From JBBQUP01 sp038212305 (GTDB taxonomy: Bacteria; Bacteroidota; Bacteroidia; Bacteroidales; Marinilabiliaceae), in the NCBI GenBank assembly GCA_038212305.1, contig JBBQUP010000001.1, forward strand, positions 1 to 64,000: a stretch of DNA of 64,000 nt. The letters are read 5' to 3'. Positions 34,265 through 44,267 of this stretch are shown in pieces (positions within the stretch are counted from its first letter, which is position 1; every line of letters begins with the position of its first letter). The translations under genes were made by a program, and so were the position numbers. The notes beneath the pieces were generated by a model, which was not told the DNA's origin, did no database searches, and saw only the letters and a program-made list of their open reading frames with translations.

Positions 34265-36340
34265 TTATTTCAACCATTTATCTAACCAAGCAAAATATTC
34301 TCGTTGCCACAATATTCCATTTTGAGCTGATAAAACCCAATGATTTTCGTTAGGGAAGAACAAGAAACGCGCTGGTATTCCTTTAAGCACAGCAGTACTA
34401 AACGCTCCCATTCCTTGAGTATAAGGAATTCGCAGATCTTTTTCTCCATGAATAACCATTATTGGCGTATCCCAGTTTTGAATAAATTTATGTGGAGAGA
34501 AAGAATAACTGTGTTGAGCTTCTTTATTAGATAAATCCCAAAACGCACCTTTATAATCCCAATTCACAAAAAACATCTCCTCGGTTGTTACATACATTTG
34601 CTCAAAATTAAATATGCCACAATGCGCAATAAATGCCTTAAAACGTTTATTGTGATTCCCTGCTAACCAATAAACCGAATAACCTCCATAGCTAGCACCA
34701 ACGGCGCCCATCCGAGTTTCGTCGGCATAAGATTCTTTGGCAACCGCATCAATAGCACTTAAGTAATCTTGCATGTTCTGACCACCATAATCACCGCTAA
34801 TTTGGTCGTTCCATGCTTGTCCAAACCCTGGCAAACCGCGTCGGTTAGGAGCAACAACAATATAACCATTTGCTGCCATAATCTGAAAATTCCAACGCAA
34901 ACTCCAAAACTGACTGACAGCACTTTGTGGTCCTCCTTGGCAATACAATAAAACCGGATATTTTTTTGCGGAATCAAAATTGGGTGGGTAAATAATCCAT
35001 GTGAGCATTTGTTTTTTATCAGTTGTTTCAATCCATCGACCTTCAACCTTACCAAATTTTAATTTACTGAGTGCTTTTTCATTTACATCTGATAAATTAA
35101 TGGTACTATTATCTTTAAAATCTTGAGCGTAAATATCAATTGGATGACTCATTGACATTTGAGTGGTAATGAGTTTATTACCACTTAATTCATAACCAGT
35201 AACATCGTGCTCGCCAAACGTAATTTGCTTGATGCTATCGCTATTCAAAGTCAATTCATAAACGTTTTCGGTAGCGTGATAATCGCTAATAAAAAAAAGT
35301 TTCTGATTGTCGCTCGACCATTTGATTTGTTGAATGCTTTGATCAAAACCTTTTGTTAAATCATTTTTCTCCCCAGTAGAAAAATTTAGTAACATGAGCC
35401 TGTTTTTATCCGCCTCAAATCCATCGTGTTCCATACTTTCCCATGCCAAATAACTGCCATTAGGTGAGAAAGTAGGGTTAATGTCATATCCTCCTATCCC
35501 TTCACTTAGATTTATCGTTGTTTTATCAGCCAAATTATAAATATATACATCCGAGTTTGTAGAGAGTGCATAAGCTTTACCTACTAGTTTTTTACACGAG
35601 TAAACTATTGATTTCGAATCGGGCGACCATGCCAATTGCTCCATGCCGCCAAAGGGTTTTAAAGGAGTATCGAAGTGTTCATCTTTCATAAGATCAAATG
35701 ATTCACCAATTATTTTTTGATTTTGATAATCAACAATAAATGGATGATTATAAGTGTAATCGTGCCAGCTATCCCAATGGCGATACATTAAATCGGTTTC
35801 GATGCGCGCATCTGCTAAAGGTAAATCGGGATACAAATCATGAATAGTAGAATCTAATTTAACAGCAGACACGTATAAAAGCATTGATAAATCAGGTGCA
35901 TACATATAGCCTTCAATACCACCTTCAATTTGAGTTACCTGCACAACATTAGCACCATCCAAATCCATTTCGTACAATTGAACAGTACCCGATTTTGCGG
36001 ACAAAAAGGAAACCTTTTTTCCATCAGGACGCCAACCAATAGAAAACTCATTCTCAGATGTTGAGGTAAGTTGCTTTTTCTCCTTGGTAGAAGAATTAAC
36101 CAAATAAATATCGGTGTAATTTCTATTTTCAGAGATATTTGAATAGGTAACGGTATAAATTACTTCTTCTCCATTTGGCGATGCAGCAAACTCACCAATT
36201 CGACCCAGCGACCAAAGCGTTTCGGGCGATAAAAGATCCGTTTTGGGCTCAAATCCTTGTAGATTAAAAGACTCATTTCTGGGAGGCTGGCAGCTACAAA
36301 TAGCAATAATTAAAAAAGCAAATAATGCATTATATTTCAT
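34265..36340 (-). CDS. S9 family prolyl-oligopeptidase-type lipoprotein
   Basis: 691 residues. The signal and lipobox (LIIAICSC) suggest anchoring at the outer or inner membrane. Residues about 40-400 hold WD40-like PD40 blades (SIGWRPDGKKVSFLSAKSG, LAWSPDSKSIVYSCK, NPTFSPNGSYLAWES). The C-terminal alpha/beta hydrolase has the triad Ser550 (GASYGGYS), Asp635 (HGEKDLRIP) and His667 (ENHWV). Such enzymes cleave short peptides and probably help use peptides outside the cytoplasm. The exact specificity (DPP4-like or acylaminoacyl) is not certain. Confidence 0.93.
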   Translation of the reverse strand: MKYNALFAFLIIAICSCQPPRNESFNLQGFEPKTDLLSPETLWSLGRIGEFAASPNGEEVIYTVTYSNISENRNYTDIYLVNSSTKEKKQLTSTSENEFSIGWRPDGKKVSFLSAKSGTVQLYEMDLDGANVVQVTQIEGGIEGYMYAPDLSMLLYVSAVKLDSTIHDLYPDLPLADARIETDLMYRHWDSWHDYTYNHPFIVDYQNQKIIGESFDLMKDEHFDTPLKPFGGMEQLAWSPDSKSIVYSCKKLVGKAYALSTNSDVYIYNLADKTTINLSEGIGGYDINPTFSPNGSYLAWESMEHDGFEADKNRLMLLNFSTGEKNDLTKGFDQSIQQIKWSSDNQKLFFISDYHATENVYELTLNSDSIKQITFGEHDVTGYELSGNKLITTQMSMSHPIDIYAQDFKDNSTINLSDVNEKALSKLKFGKVEGRWIETTDKKQMLTWIIYPPNFDSAKKYPVLLYCQGGPQSAVSQFWSLRWNFQIMAANGYIVVAPNRRGLPGFGQAWNDQISGDYGGQNMQDYLSAIDAVAKESYADETRMGAVGASYGGYSVYWLAGNHNKRFKAFIAHCGIFNFEQMYVTTEEMFFVNWDYKGAFWDLSNKEAQHSYSFSPHKFIQNWDTPIMVIHGEKDLRIPYTQGMGAFSTAVLKGIPARFLFFPNENHWVLSAQNGILWQREYFAWLDKWLK

Positions 36341-36467
36341 GATATAAAAAATTTACTAATGGAAATACAGTACTGAAAAATGAATTAAAAATGATTATCA
36401 AGTGATTAAAATATCTTCCAACCACCTAAATTCAATATAAATTCAAACTTATAAAACATTTTTATCC

Positions 36468-36483
36468 TAAAAGATATCTTTTA
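36468..36483. promoter_or_regulatory. Perfect palindrome in divergent promoter region
   Basis: TAAAAGATATCTTTTA, a perfect 16-base palindrome in the 290-base spacer between divergent genes (S9 peptidase and aldo/keto reductase). It is a candidate operator. The spacer has no other gene; TATCTTTA near 36573 is a one-mismatch -7 box for the reductase. Confidence 0.4.
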
Positions 36484-36633
36484 TCATAGACATGCACATT
36501 TAGGATTCATTCTTATTTATTCTAAATCTATTTAAAAGATTACTATTCTCAAAAGCGACAATATTTTATATCTTTAAATCATTCAACTAACACTAAAATC
36601 TGAGTGATATAATTCACTAAAAATTAACATATC

Positions 36634-37836
36634 ATGACTAACAAAGGGATTCAACGTCGTGATTTCATAAAATTGTCTGTTACAGGTTTATCCGCTGCTA
36701 CATTGTTTTCTTCATTCACAGCATTCTCGTCAAAATCAGAGAAAAAATCTAAAAATATCATATATCGTACGCTGGGCAAAACAGGTTTAAAACTTCCTAT
36801 TGTTAGTATGGGTGCCATGCGCGGTGAAAACAAAAATTTAATTGAAGCCGGTCTGAAATTAGGAATTATTCATTACGATACTGCTCATGTATACCAAAAT
36901 GGTAAAAACGAGGAGATGCTTGGCGAAGTGCTTAAAAATCAAAAACGAAAATCGTATATCATAGCCACCAAAGTAGTGCCTGAGGATATGGATCGCAAAA
37001 GTGGTGAACTGGGCAGTGGAGCAACAGCCGAAGCTTTTCTTAACAAGTTAGATATTAGCTTACAACGCTTACAATTAAAACAGGTTGACATTTTATACAT
37101 CCATTCTATTTCATCCCGACAAGCAGTTTTACATCCCGAGATGATTAAAGCTCTTAAACTTGCTAAAGAACAAGGTAAAACACGATTTGTTGGTATATCA
37201 ACCCATCAAAACGAACCCGAAGTTCTTGAAGCAATGATAGAAGCAGGAATTTATGATGTTGCGCTGGTTGCTTACAATTTCAAACAAGATCATCGAGAAC
37301 TACTTAAAGCTACTATTGACAAAGCTGCTAAAGCTGGCTTAGGAATAGTTGCAATGAAAACAATGGCTGGAGGGTTTCTAGACAAAGAAAAAACTAAAGC
37401 AATAAATACGATTGCAGCTTTAAAATGGGTTTTACAGGATGAAAATGTATGTACCAGTATTCCAGGTTTTACATCTTTTAATCAACTCGAAGAAAGCTTT
37501 TCGGTAATGGGCGATTTAGCCTTCTCAGAACAAGAAAAACGTGATATGGAATTTGCGTTGCAAACAACGGGTATGTACTGCAATCAATGCGGACAATGCT
37601 TAGGTCAATGTTCAAAAAACCTACCCATAAACGATATTATGCGAGCTTACATGTATACATACGGATATAGCGAAGCATCAAAAGGCAAAGAATTACTCAC
37701 CTCCTTAAATTTAAAAACAGATCCATGTTCGGGATGCGATACATGCACTGTTAGTTGCACAAATAACTTTGCCATTGCTAATAGAATAAAAGATGTAACA
37801 AGAGTAATAAATGTTCCCAATGAATTTTTAGTATAG
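36634..37836 (+). CDS. Aldo/keto reductase with Tat signal and 4Fe-4S ferredoxin tail
   Basis: 400 residues. The N-terminus has a twin-arginine motif (RRDFIK, Arg8-Arg9) and a hydrophobic stretch, so it is exported folded to the periplasm. The aldo/keto reductase barrel follows: YRTLGKTGLKLPIVSMGAMR, HYDTAHVYQNGKNEEML, ATKVVPEDMD and the HSISS region. The tail has two Cys groups, CNQCGQCLGQC and CSGCDTCTVSC, likely binding 4Fe-4S clusters. The fusion suggests electron transfer coupled to reduction of a carbonyl substrate, which is not known. The DUF6599-like gene follows 23 bases later. Confidence 0.9.
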   Translation: MTNKGIQRRDFIKLSVTGLSAATLFSSFTAFSSKSEKKSKNIIYRTLGKTGLKLPIVSMGAMRGENKNLIEAGLKLGIIHYDTAHVYQNGKNEEMLGEVLKNQKRKSYIIATKVVPEDMDRKSGELGSGATAEAFLNKLDISLQRLQLKQVDILYIHSISSRQAVLHPEMIKALKLAKEQGKTRFVGISTHQNEPEVLEAMIEAGIYDVALVAYNFKQDHRELLKATIDKAAKAGLGIVAMKTMAGGFLDKEKTKAINTIAALKWVLQDENVCTSIPGFTSFNQLEESFSVMGDLAFSEQEKRDMEFALQTTGMYCNQCGQCLGQCSKNLPINDIMRAYMYTYGYSEASKGKELLTSLNLKTDPCSGCDTCTVSCTNNFAIANRIKDVTRVINVPNEFLV

Positions 37837-37859
37837 TAATTCACATTCAATTTAATATT

Positions 37860-38705
37860 ATGCTTTATAAACTATTACTAGTTTTTTTTACCTTACCATT
37901 TATCGTTAATGGGCAGAGCTTTCCTGACAAATTACTGAAAGTGAATGATTGGCAAAGCAAGTCCGATAAGTCGTATTACGATGAGCAAAATCTATATGAT
38001 TACATCAATGGAGCTTCTGATTTTTATTTAAGCTATTCGTTCAAAGATCTATGGGTGGTAGATTATACTTCGAGTGATAATGAAGTCTTAACACTGGAGA
38101 TCTATCGCCATAAAAACCCATATTGTGCATTTGGTATTTATGTTGAAGAACGACCCCTTGATGCCAACAAAATCCCAATTGGAACTGAAAGTCATTTATC
38201 AGACGGAGCCTATTATATATTGACAGGGAGTTATTACGTAAAAATCTTCCCACGAGAAAAGACTAATGATGCTGCTAAAATGGAAGCATTTGCAAAGATG
38301 ATAGTGAGTCTTTTATCTAACACAACACAATTTCCAATAGAGTTAAGTTATTTCCCAAAAGAGGGATCGATCAGTGAAACAGAGAGATATACTGCCGAAA
38401 ATTACTTAGGCCAAGAAGGTTTTAATGGCGTATTTGCAAAATCTTATAGAATAAATAATCAAGCATTTAAGCTTTTTATACTTAAACAAGATTCATTGTC
38501 AGCAGAAAAAATAGTTGCTAATTATTTCAAAAACACTAACTATTCATTCAAACAATTATCTGGATTTAATATTGTAAAAGACAAATACAATGGCCCAGTG
38601 ATGATTTATTATTCCAAAGGTCTAGTAATTGGTATTTTGGGACATCCAAAACCAAATAAAGTTCAAAATCTTATATCCGAAGCAATAAAACTATCGAAAT
38701 TGTAG
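37860..38705 (+). CDS. Secreted DUF6599-like protein
   Basis: 281 residues with a signal peptide (LLLVFFTLPFIVNGQ). The mature part has SYYDEQNLYDYINGASDFYL, YRHKNPYCAFGIYVEERP, GAYYILTGSYYVKIFP and, near the end, YNGPVMIYYSKGLVIGILG, the pattern of the DUF6599 family. Function unknown. It is downstream of the Tat-exported ferredoxin-type reductase with 23 bases between, a pairing that suggests a common periplasmic role. Confidence 0.72.
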   Translation: MLYKLLLVFFTLPFIVNGQSFPDKLLKVNDWQSKSDKSYYDEQNLYDYINGASDFYLSYSFKDLWVVDYTSSDNEVLTLEIYRHKNPYCAFGIYVEERPLDANKIPIGTESHLSDGAYYILTGSYYVKIFPREKTNDAAKMEAFAKMIVSLLSNTTQFPIELSYFPKEGSISETERYTAENYLGQEGFNGVFAKSYRINNQAFKLFILKQDSLSAEKIVANYFKNTNYSFKQLSGFNIVKDKYNGPVMIYYSKGLVIGILGHPKPNKVQNLISEAIKLSKL

Positions 38706-38758
38706 AGACAACAATTTTTTTACTAAAACCGATACTTCAAAATCTCTAATTATATAAA

Positions 38759-38797
38759 GGGGAGCACATTATAAAAATGTAGCTCCCCATTATTACA
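38759..38797. terminator. Hairpin between convergent genes
   Basis: GGGGAGCACAT and ATGT-A-GCTCCCC pair with one bulged base. It lies between the stops of the DUF6599-like gene (plus) and serB (minus) and probably ends both transcripts. Confidence 0.65.
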
Positions 38798-38806
38798 GTT
38801 CACTAC

Positions 38807-40030
38807 TTAATAATTTATCTCCCTATCTCTGAAACCTAATAAATAAAGGATGGCATCTAAACCAATTTCAGAAATACTATGTTTGGCCGATGCTTTAACT
38901 TTGGGTTTAGCATGAAAAGCAATGCCTAATCCTGCTAATTGAATCATGGGTAAATCATTGGAGCCATCACCTACTGCAATAACCTGATCTAAATGAATAT
39001 CCTCTTTAAAGGCAAGCAGTTTAAGCAGTTCTGCTTTTTTCTGCCCATCAACAATATCACCAATGTGCTTTCCCGTTAGCTTTCCATCGTTAATCTCCAA
39101 CTCGTTGGCAAAAACGTAATCAACACCTAGTTTGCTTTTTAAATATTGACCGAAATAGGTGAATCCTCCTGATAAAATAGCTGTTTTATAGCCATATTTT
39201 TTTAATATTTTAAAAAGGCGCTCTGCTCCTTCGGTTAAAGGCAGATTTTCAGCTATTTCTTTCATAACCGACTCATCCAATCCTTTTAGCAAGCTAATGC
39301 GCTTTAAAAAACTCTCTTTAAACTCAAGTTCACCACGCATGGCGGCTTCTGTTATTGCACTTACCTCGTCGTAAACACCTGCTTTGCGAGCTAGCTCATC
39401 AATAACTTCAGCTTGAATTAAAGTCGAGTCCATGTCGAAGCATATTAAACGACGATTTCGGCGAAAAATATTATCAACCTGAAAAGCAATGTCAACACCA
39501 GTATCTTGCGATATTTGGATAAACTCACTCTTAAGTATTTCACTATCAATTGCAGTTCCCCTAACTGAGAATTCAACAACCGACTTCGAACTAGATGCAT
39601 CTTTATCAAGTCCAATCCGACCAGATAAACGGCTGATGATATCGATATTTAATCCTTGTGCAGAAATAGCTTTTGTAACTAAAGCCAATTGACGAGCTGT
39701 TAGTTTACGCGATAAAAGGGTAATAATGTATCGTTCTTTACCTTGATGCGACACCCATTCCTGATATTTATTCTCAGGTATAGGAGTAAATTTAACATTG
39801 AGCCCCAACTCATAAGCTTTAAAAAGCAAATCTTTTAAAATTGGCGATGACTCAGCTTTTTCTGGCACTTCAAACAAAATACCTAATCCTAAATCTTCAT
39901 GAATAACAGCTTGACCAATATCCAAAATATTAACATTGTATTGATCTAGTACTCCAGTTAACGAAGCGGTTAATCCAGGCTTATCTTCACCTGAAATGTT
40001 AAGCAAAATAATCTCTTTCTCTTTATTCAT
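38807..40030 (-). CDS. serB: Phosphoserine phosphatase with ACT domains
   Basis: Last step of serine synthesis. Start at 40030 (MNKEKEIILLNISGEDKPG); the earlier in-frame ATG adds 30 hydrophobic residues without family support. 407 residues. Residues about 5-180 form two ACT-like domains (LNISGEDKPGLTASLTGVLD, LDIGQAVI). The HAD phosphatase part has FDMDSTLIQAEVIDELA (nucleophile Asp), AILSGGFTYFG, and VAVGDGSNDLPMIQLAGLG-type motif (here IAVGDGSNDLPM). Normal for the long SerB form. Monocistronic. Confidence 0.95.
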   Translation of the reverse strand: MNKEKEIILLNISGEDKPGLTASLTGVLDQYNVNILDIGQAVIHEDLGLGILFEVPEKAESSPILKDLLFKAYELGLNVKFTPIPENKYQEWVSHQGKERYIITLLSRKLTARQLALVTKAISAQGLNIDIISRLSGRIGLDKDASSSKSVVEFSVRGTAIDSEILKSEFIQISQDTGVDIAFQVDNIFRRNRRLICFDMDSTLIQAEVIDELARKAGVYDEVSAITEAAMRGELEFKESFLKRISLLKGLDESVMKEIAENLPLTEGAERLFKILKKYGYKTAILSGGFTYFGQYLKSKLGVDYVFANELEINDGKLTGKHIGDIVDGQKKAELLKLLAFKEDIHLDQVIAVGDGSNDLPMIQLAGLGIAFHAKPKVKASAKHSISEIGLDAILYLLGFRDREINY

Positions 40031-40245
40031 GTGTCTGCTGGTGTTTCTAACTTTAATATAAAGAAAAGTGAAGGTAATTATCTCGCAAAAATAAACAATG
40101 TACTCAGCACACAAAGCCAAATCATGTGAATTAATGTGAAATCAAAAATAATTTATGGCAAAACCGAAACATTTAACCCATCACAAAACTTTTTACGAAA
40201 AAATGATGTTATAAAACAAATATTAAAACCTTAAAAGCCTACATC

Positions 40246-41253
40246 ATGAATTTAACTACCAACTACCTTGGTTTAAAACTAAAAAATCCAATTATAATTG
40301 GAGCCAGCAATTTAGTTTCCGATATAAACATGGCAAAAAAGCTTGAAGAAGCTGGAGCTGCAGCATTTGTATACAAATCACTTTTTCAAGAGCAGCTTGA
40401 ACTTGAAGCAGCTGACTTAGAGGATGAGCTTCATGCTTACGATGAACGTAATGCTGAAATGATAACCCTTTTCCCTAAAATTGAACACTCTGGCCCCAGA
40501 GCTCATTTACTGGCGATCAAAAAACTAAAAGAAGCTGTTTCGGTACCTGTAATTGCCAGCTTAAACTGCACCGATCCAAAGATTTGGGTTGAATATGCCA
40601 TCTATTTAGAAAAAGTTGGAATAGACGCGTTAGAACTCAATTTTTATAACAATACATCTACCACATCTTTAACAGCTGTTGAGGTTGAAAATGACCAAAT
40701 AAGTATTTTGCAAGCAGTAAAAAAAGCAGTGAAGATCCCAGTTAGTGTAAAACTGAGTCCATTTTATTCTAACACACTTAACGTTGTAAAACGAATGGAT
40801 GATGCAGGTGCCAATGGATTTGTGCTATTTAATAAACTCTTCCAACCCGATATTGACATTGAAAATCAAACCATGAGAATGCCTTACAACTTAAGTAATA
40901 AAGGCGAATATCGATTATCACTTAGGTATACCGGTTTATTATTTGGACAAGTAAAAGGTGAAATCTGCTCAAATACGGGAATATTAGATGGTGAAGATTT
41001 AATAGCATTATTATTATCAGGTGCTTCCACAGTTCAAGTGGTTTCAACAATTTACAAAAACGGCCCAGTACAAATTAGCAGAATGCTTAGCGAGCTTGAA
41101 ACTTTCATGACACAGAAAGGATACCAATCAATTAATGATTTTAAGGGTAAATTATCCAAATCAAAAATCAAAGAGCCATTTGCATATCAAAGAGCACAAT
41201 ACATTGACTACCTGATGAAATCAAAAGACATTATTAAGCAGTTTCAAATATAA
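40246..41253 (+). CDS. Dihydroorotate dehydrogenase-like protein
   Basis: 335 residues with the DHOD beta/alpha barrel: LGLKLKNPIIIGASNLVSD, VPVIASLNCTDPKIWVEYA, DALELNFYNN and the C-terminal glycine-rich FMN phosphate site (TNTGILDGEDLIALLLSGAS region). It differs from true PyrD at the active-site loop, so it may be a related flavin oxidoreductase; Bacteroidota carry such a paralogue besides PyrD. Followed by a hairpin terminator and then ppdK. The substrate is not certain. Confidence 0.82.
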   Translation: MNLTTNYLGLKLKNPIIIGASNLVSDINMAKKLEEAGAAAFVYKSLFQEQLELEAADLEDELHAYDERNAEMITLFPKIEHSGPRAHLLAIKKLKEAVSVPVIASLNCTDPKIWVEYAIYLEKVGIDALELNFYNNTSTTSLTAVEVENDQISILQAVKKAVKIPVSVKLSPFYSNTLNVVKRMDDAGANGFVLFNKLFQPDIDIENQTMRMPYNLSNKGEYRLSLRYTGLLFGQVKGEICSNTGILDGEDLIALLLSGASTVQVVSTIYKNGPVQISRMLSELETFMTQKGYQSINDFKGKLSKSKIKEPFAYQRAQYIDYLMKSKDIIKQFQI

Positions 41254-41283
41254 TTTTTGAAATATCAAGCATAACTTTTAAGT

Positions 41284-41312
41284 AAGCTTCCAAATTATTT
41301 GGAGGCTTTTTT
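41284..41312 (+). terminator. Terminator after the DHOD-like gene
   Basis: AAGCTTCCAAAT (41284-41295) pairs with ATTTGGAGGCTT with one G-T pair, followed by a T run. Confidence 0.75.
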
Positions 41313-41448
41313 AATTTAACTTCTTAGGATTTTTATAAAATAAAGGACTCATCTTATTGATCATATTTCAAAAAAATTGCTTTATTTGTATAAACTTTTG
41401 AGATACGCAAATAATAATTTACTCGAATTCTATAAAAAATCTTAATTT

Positions 41449-44154
41449 ATGATTAAAAAACGTGTGTATACCTTCGGAAATGGAAAAGCCGAAGGAAGAG
41501 CAGATATGAGGAATTTGCTTGGAGGCAAAGGTGCTAACCTTTCTGAAATGAATCTTATTGGAGTTCCTGTACCTCCAGGATTTACCATTACTACTGAAGT
41601 TTGTACTGAGTACAATACCATTGGAAAAGACAAAGTAGTTGAACTCATTAAGGAAGATGTTGAAAAAGCAGTTTCTCATTTAGAAACTATAATGAAAGCC
41701 AAATTTGGGGATAAAGACAATCCGCTTTTAGTATCAGTTCGTTCAGGAGCTCGTGTTTCGATGCCCGGAATGATGGACACTGTACTTAACTTAGGCATGA
41801 ATGATGAAGCCGTAATAGGAATAGCAAAAAAATCTGGAAATGAGAGATTTGCTTGGGATTCTTACCGACGTTTCATACAAATGTACGGTGGTGTTGTTCT
41901 TGGAATGAAACCCGAATCGAAAGAAGATATTGACCCCTTCGAAGAAATTATGGAGCACTTGAAGGAGGTAAAAAACATAGAAAATGACAACGAGTTTTCA
42001 GTTGCTGATTTAAAAGATCTAGTTGTAAAATTTAAAGCAGCTGTTAAAAAGAAAACTGGACAGGATTTCCCAACTAACCCATGGGAGCAGTTATGGGGTG
42101 CTGTTTGCGCAGTTTTTGACAGCTGGATGAATCCTCGTGCTAAATATTATCGTGCCATGAACCAATTCCCCGAAGAATGGGGAACAGCTGTGAATGTACA
42201 AGCAATGGTATTTGGCAACATGGGTCAAAACTCAGGTACAGGAGTAGCTTTTACCAGAGATGCTGGAACAGGTGAAAACATATTCAATGGAGAATATTTA
42301 ATTGATGCACAAGGTGAAGATGTGGTTTCGGGAGTTCGTACGCCACAGCAAATAACCAAAGAAGGATCAATACGTTGGGCCAAATTAGCCGAAGTATCAG
42401 AAAGTGATCGCAAATCAAAATTTCCATCACTAGAAGAAGCCATGCCATCGGCCTACAAAGAACTTTTTGACACTCAGCACAAACTCGAAGAGTATTTTAC
42501 AGACATGCAAGATCTTGAATTCACTATTCAAGACGGCAAACTATGGATGCTTCAAACCCGCAATGGGAAACGCACAGCAGCAGCCATGGTAAAAATTGCC
42601 ATGGATTTATTACGAGAAGGAAAAATAGATGAAAAAGCGACAATTCTTCGTCAAGAACCCAATAAATTAGAAGAATTACTTCATCTTGTTTTCGATAAAA
42701 AAGCCATTAAAAAAGCAAAAGTAATTGCGAAAGGACTACCTGCATCACCTGGAGCTGCAACTGGTCAGGTTGTATTTCATGCTGATGAAACTAAAAAATA
42801 CCCAGTAACCATTTTAGTACGCATCGAAACATCTCCCGAAGATCTTGAAGGAATGGATATTGCTCGCGGCATTTTAACTGCTCGTGGAGGAATGACCTCG
42901 CATGCGGCAGTTGTAGCACGCGGAATGGGTAAATGCTGCGTTTCAGGTGCTGGAGCGTGTAAAATAAACTACAAAGATCGATCCTTTACTGCTAATGGGA
43001 AAGTAATTAAAGATGGTGACTGGATATCGCTTAACGGAACAACGGGTGAAGTTTACGATGGGAAAATTGCCACCATTAAACCCGAATTAAGTGGCGATTT
43101 TGGCGAATTAATGAAATTGGCCGACAAATACCGTAGAATGAAAATTCGCACCAATGCAGAAACCGAGCGCGATGCTAAACAAGCCATTGCTTTTGGAGCC
43201 GAAGGCGTTGGACTTTGTAGAACCGAACACATGTTTTTTGAAGGCGTTCGCATCATGGCCATGCGCGAAATGATTTTGGCTGACGATGAGGCAGGACGAC
43301 GTAAAGCACTTCTTAAGCTGTTACCAATTCAACGCAAGGACTTCTCTGGCATATTTGAAGCTATGGCAGGATTACCAGTAACCATTCGCTTACTAGATCC
43401 ACCATTGCACGAATTCGTACCTCAAGAAGAAGCCAATCAAATAGAAATGGCTAAAGAAATGGGTATCTCACCTGAAAAAGTAAGGCAAAAAGTCGAAGAC
43501 CTTCACGAATTTAACCCAATGCTAGGTCATCGTGGTTGTCGTTTAGGAAATACCTATCCCGAAATTACGGAGATGCAAGCCCGAGCTATTATTGAGTCAG
43601 CATTAGATTTGAAAAAGAAAGGTGTTATTGTGTTACCAGAAATAATGATTCCACTTGTAGGAACCGTAAAGGAACTGAGAATGCAGGAAACCATAGTGCG
43701 AGAAACCATTGAAACAGTTTTTGCCGAACGCAAAGAAAGCATTGAATACATGCTAGGCACTATGATTGAAGTACCTCGCGCAGCATTAGTTGCAGATCAA
43801 ATTGCTGAAAGTGCCGAATTTTTCTCGTTTGGAACCAACGATTTAACTCAAATGACGTTTGGTTATTCGCGTGATGATGCCGGAAAATTCCTTCCTATTT
43901 ATATCGAAAAAGGAATACTAAAAACTGATCCATTCCAAGTATTGGATCAAGAAGGTGTTGGAATATTAATAAAAATGGCTGTTGAAAAAGGCCGTTCAAC
44001 ACGAAAAAAACTTAAAGTTGGTATTTGCGGAGAACATGGTGGTGAGCCTAGTTCAGTAGAATTCTGCCATCGGGTTGGCATGGATTACGTAAGCTGCTCA
44101 CCTTTTAGAGTACCTATTGCACGTTTAGCCGCAGCTCAAGCAGCTTTGCGCTAG
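41449..44154 (+). CDS. ppdK: Pyruvate, phosphate dikinase
   Basis: It interconverts pyruvate, ATP and phosphate with PEP, AMP and PPi, linking glycolysis and gluconeogenesis. 901 residues, normal length. The ATP-grasp domain has NLLGGKGANLSEM and SVRSGARVSMPGMMDTVLNLG. The swivelling domain has the phospho-His485 in GGMTSHAAVVARGMGK, with a Thr two residues before it. The PEP/pyruvate barrel has EGVGLCRTEHMFF, GTNDLTQMTFGYSRDD and catalytic Cys860 in GICGEHGG. It is monocistronic with a strong terminator. Confidence 0.97.
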   Translation: MIKKRVYTFGNGKAEGRADMRNLLGGKGANLSEMNLIGVPVPPGFTITTEVCTEYNTIGKDKVVELIKEDVEKAVSHLETIMKAKFGDKDNPLLVSVRSGARVSMPGMMDTVLNLGMNDEAVIGIAKKSGNERFAWDSYRRFIQMYGGVVLGMKPESKEDIDPFEEIMEHLKEVKNIENDNEFSVADLKDLVVKFKAAVKKKTGQDFPTNPWEQLWGAVCAVFDSWMNPRAKYYRAMNQFPEEWGTAVNVQAMVFGNMGQNSGTGVAFTRDAGTGENIFNGEYLIDAQGEDVVSGVRTPQQITKEGSIRWAKLAEVSESDRKSKFPSLEEAMPSAYKELFDTQHKLEEYFTDMQDLEFTIQDGKLWMLQTRNGKRTAAAMVKIAMDLLREGKIDEKATILRQEPNKLEELLHLVFDKKAIKKAKVIAKGLPASPGAATGQVVFHADETKKYPVTILVRIETSPEDLEGMDIARGILTARGGMTSHAAVVARGMGKCCVSGAGACKINYKDRSFTANGKVIKDGDWISLNGTTGEVYDGKIATIKPELSGDFGELMKLADKYRRMKIRTNAETERDAKQAIAFGAEGVGLCRTEHMFFEGVRIMAMREMILADDEAGRRKALLKLLPIQRKDFSGIFEAMAGLPVTIRLLDPPLHEFVPQEEANQIEMAKEMGISPEKVRQKVEDLHEFNPMLGHRGCRLGNTYPEITEMQARAIIESALDLKKKGVIVLPEIMIPLVGTVKELRMQETIVRETIETVFAERKESIEYMLGTMIEVPRAALVADQIAESAEFFSFGTNDLTQMTFGYSRDDAGKFLPIYIEKGILKTDPFQVLDQEGVGILIKMAVEKGRSTRKKLKVGICGEHGGEPSSVEFCHRVGMDYVSCSPFRVPIARLAAAQAALR

Positions 44155-44174
44155 TCAACAATCAATTATTTTTA

Positions 44175-44213
44175 CAAGAAAAGTCGCTTTTAAAGGCGAC
44201 TTTTCTTGTTTTT
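44175..44213 (+). terminator. Terminator of ppdK
   Basis: CAAGAAAAGTCGC (44175-44187) and GCGACTTTTCTTG (44196-44208) form a perfect 13-base stem with an 8-base loop, followed by a T run. Confidence 0.9.
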
Positions 44214-44235
44214 AGGACTTTATAACCAAAAATAC

Positions 44236-44243
44236 TACTTTTG
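44236..44243 (+). promoter_or_regulatory. -7 promoter box for ruvX-def
   Basis: TACTTTTG matches TAnnTTTG exactly and ends 24 bases before the ruvX start. It lies just after the ppdK terminator. Confidence 0.6.
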
Positions 44244-44267
44244 CTCAACATTAATTTTAAACATTAA

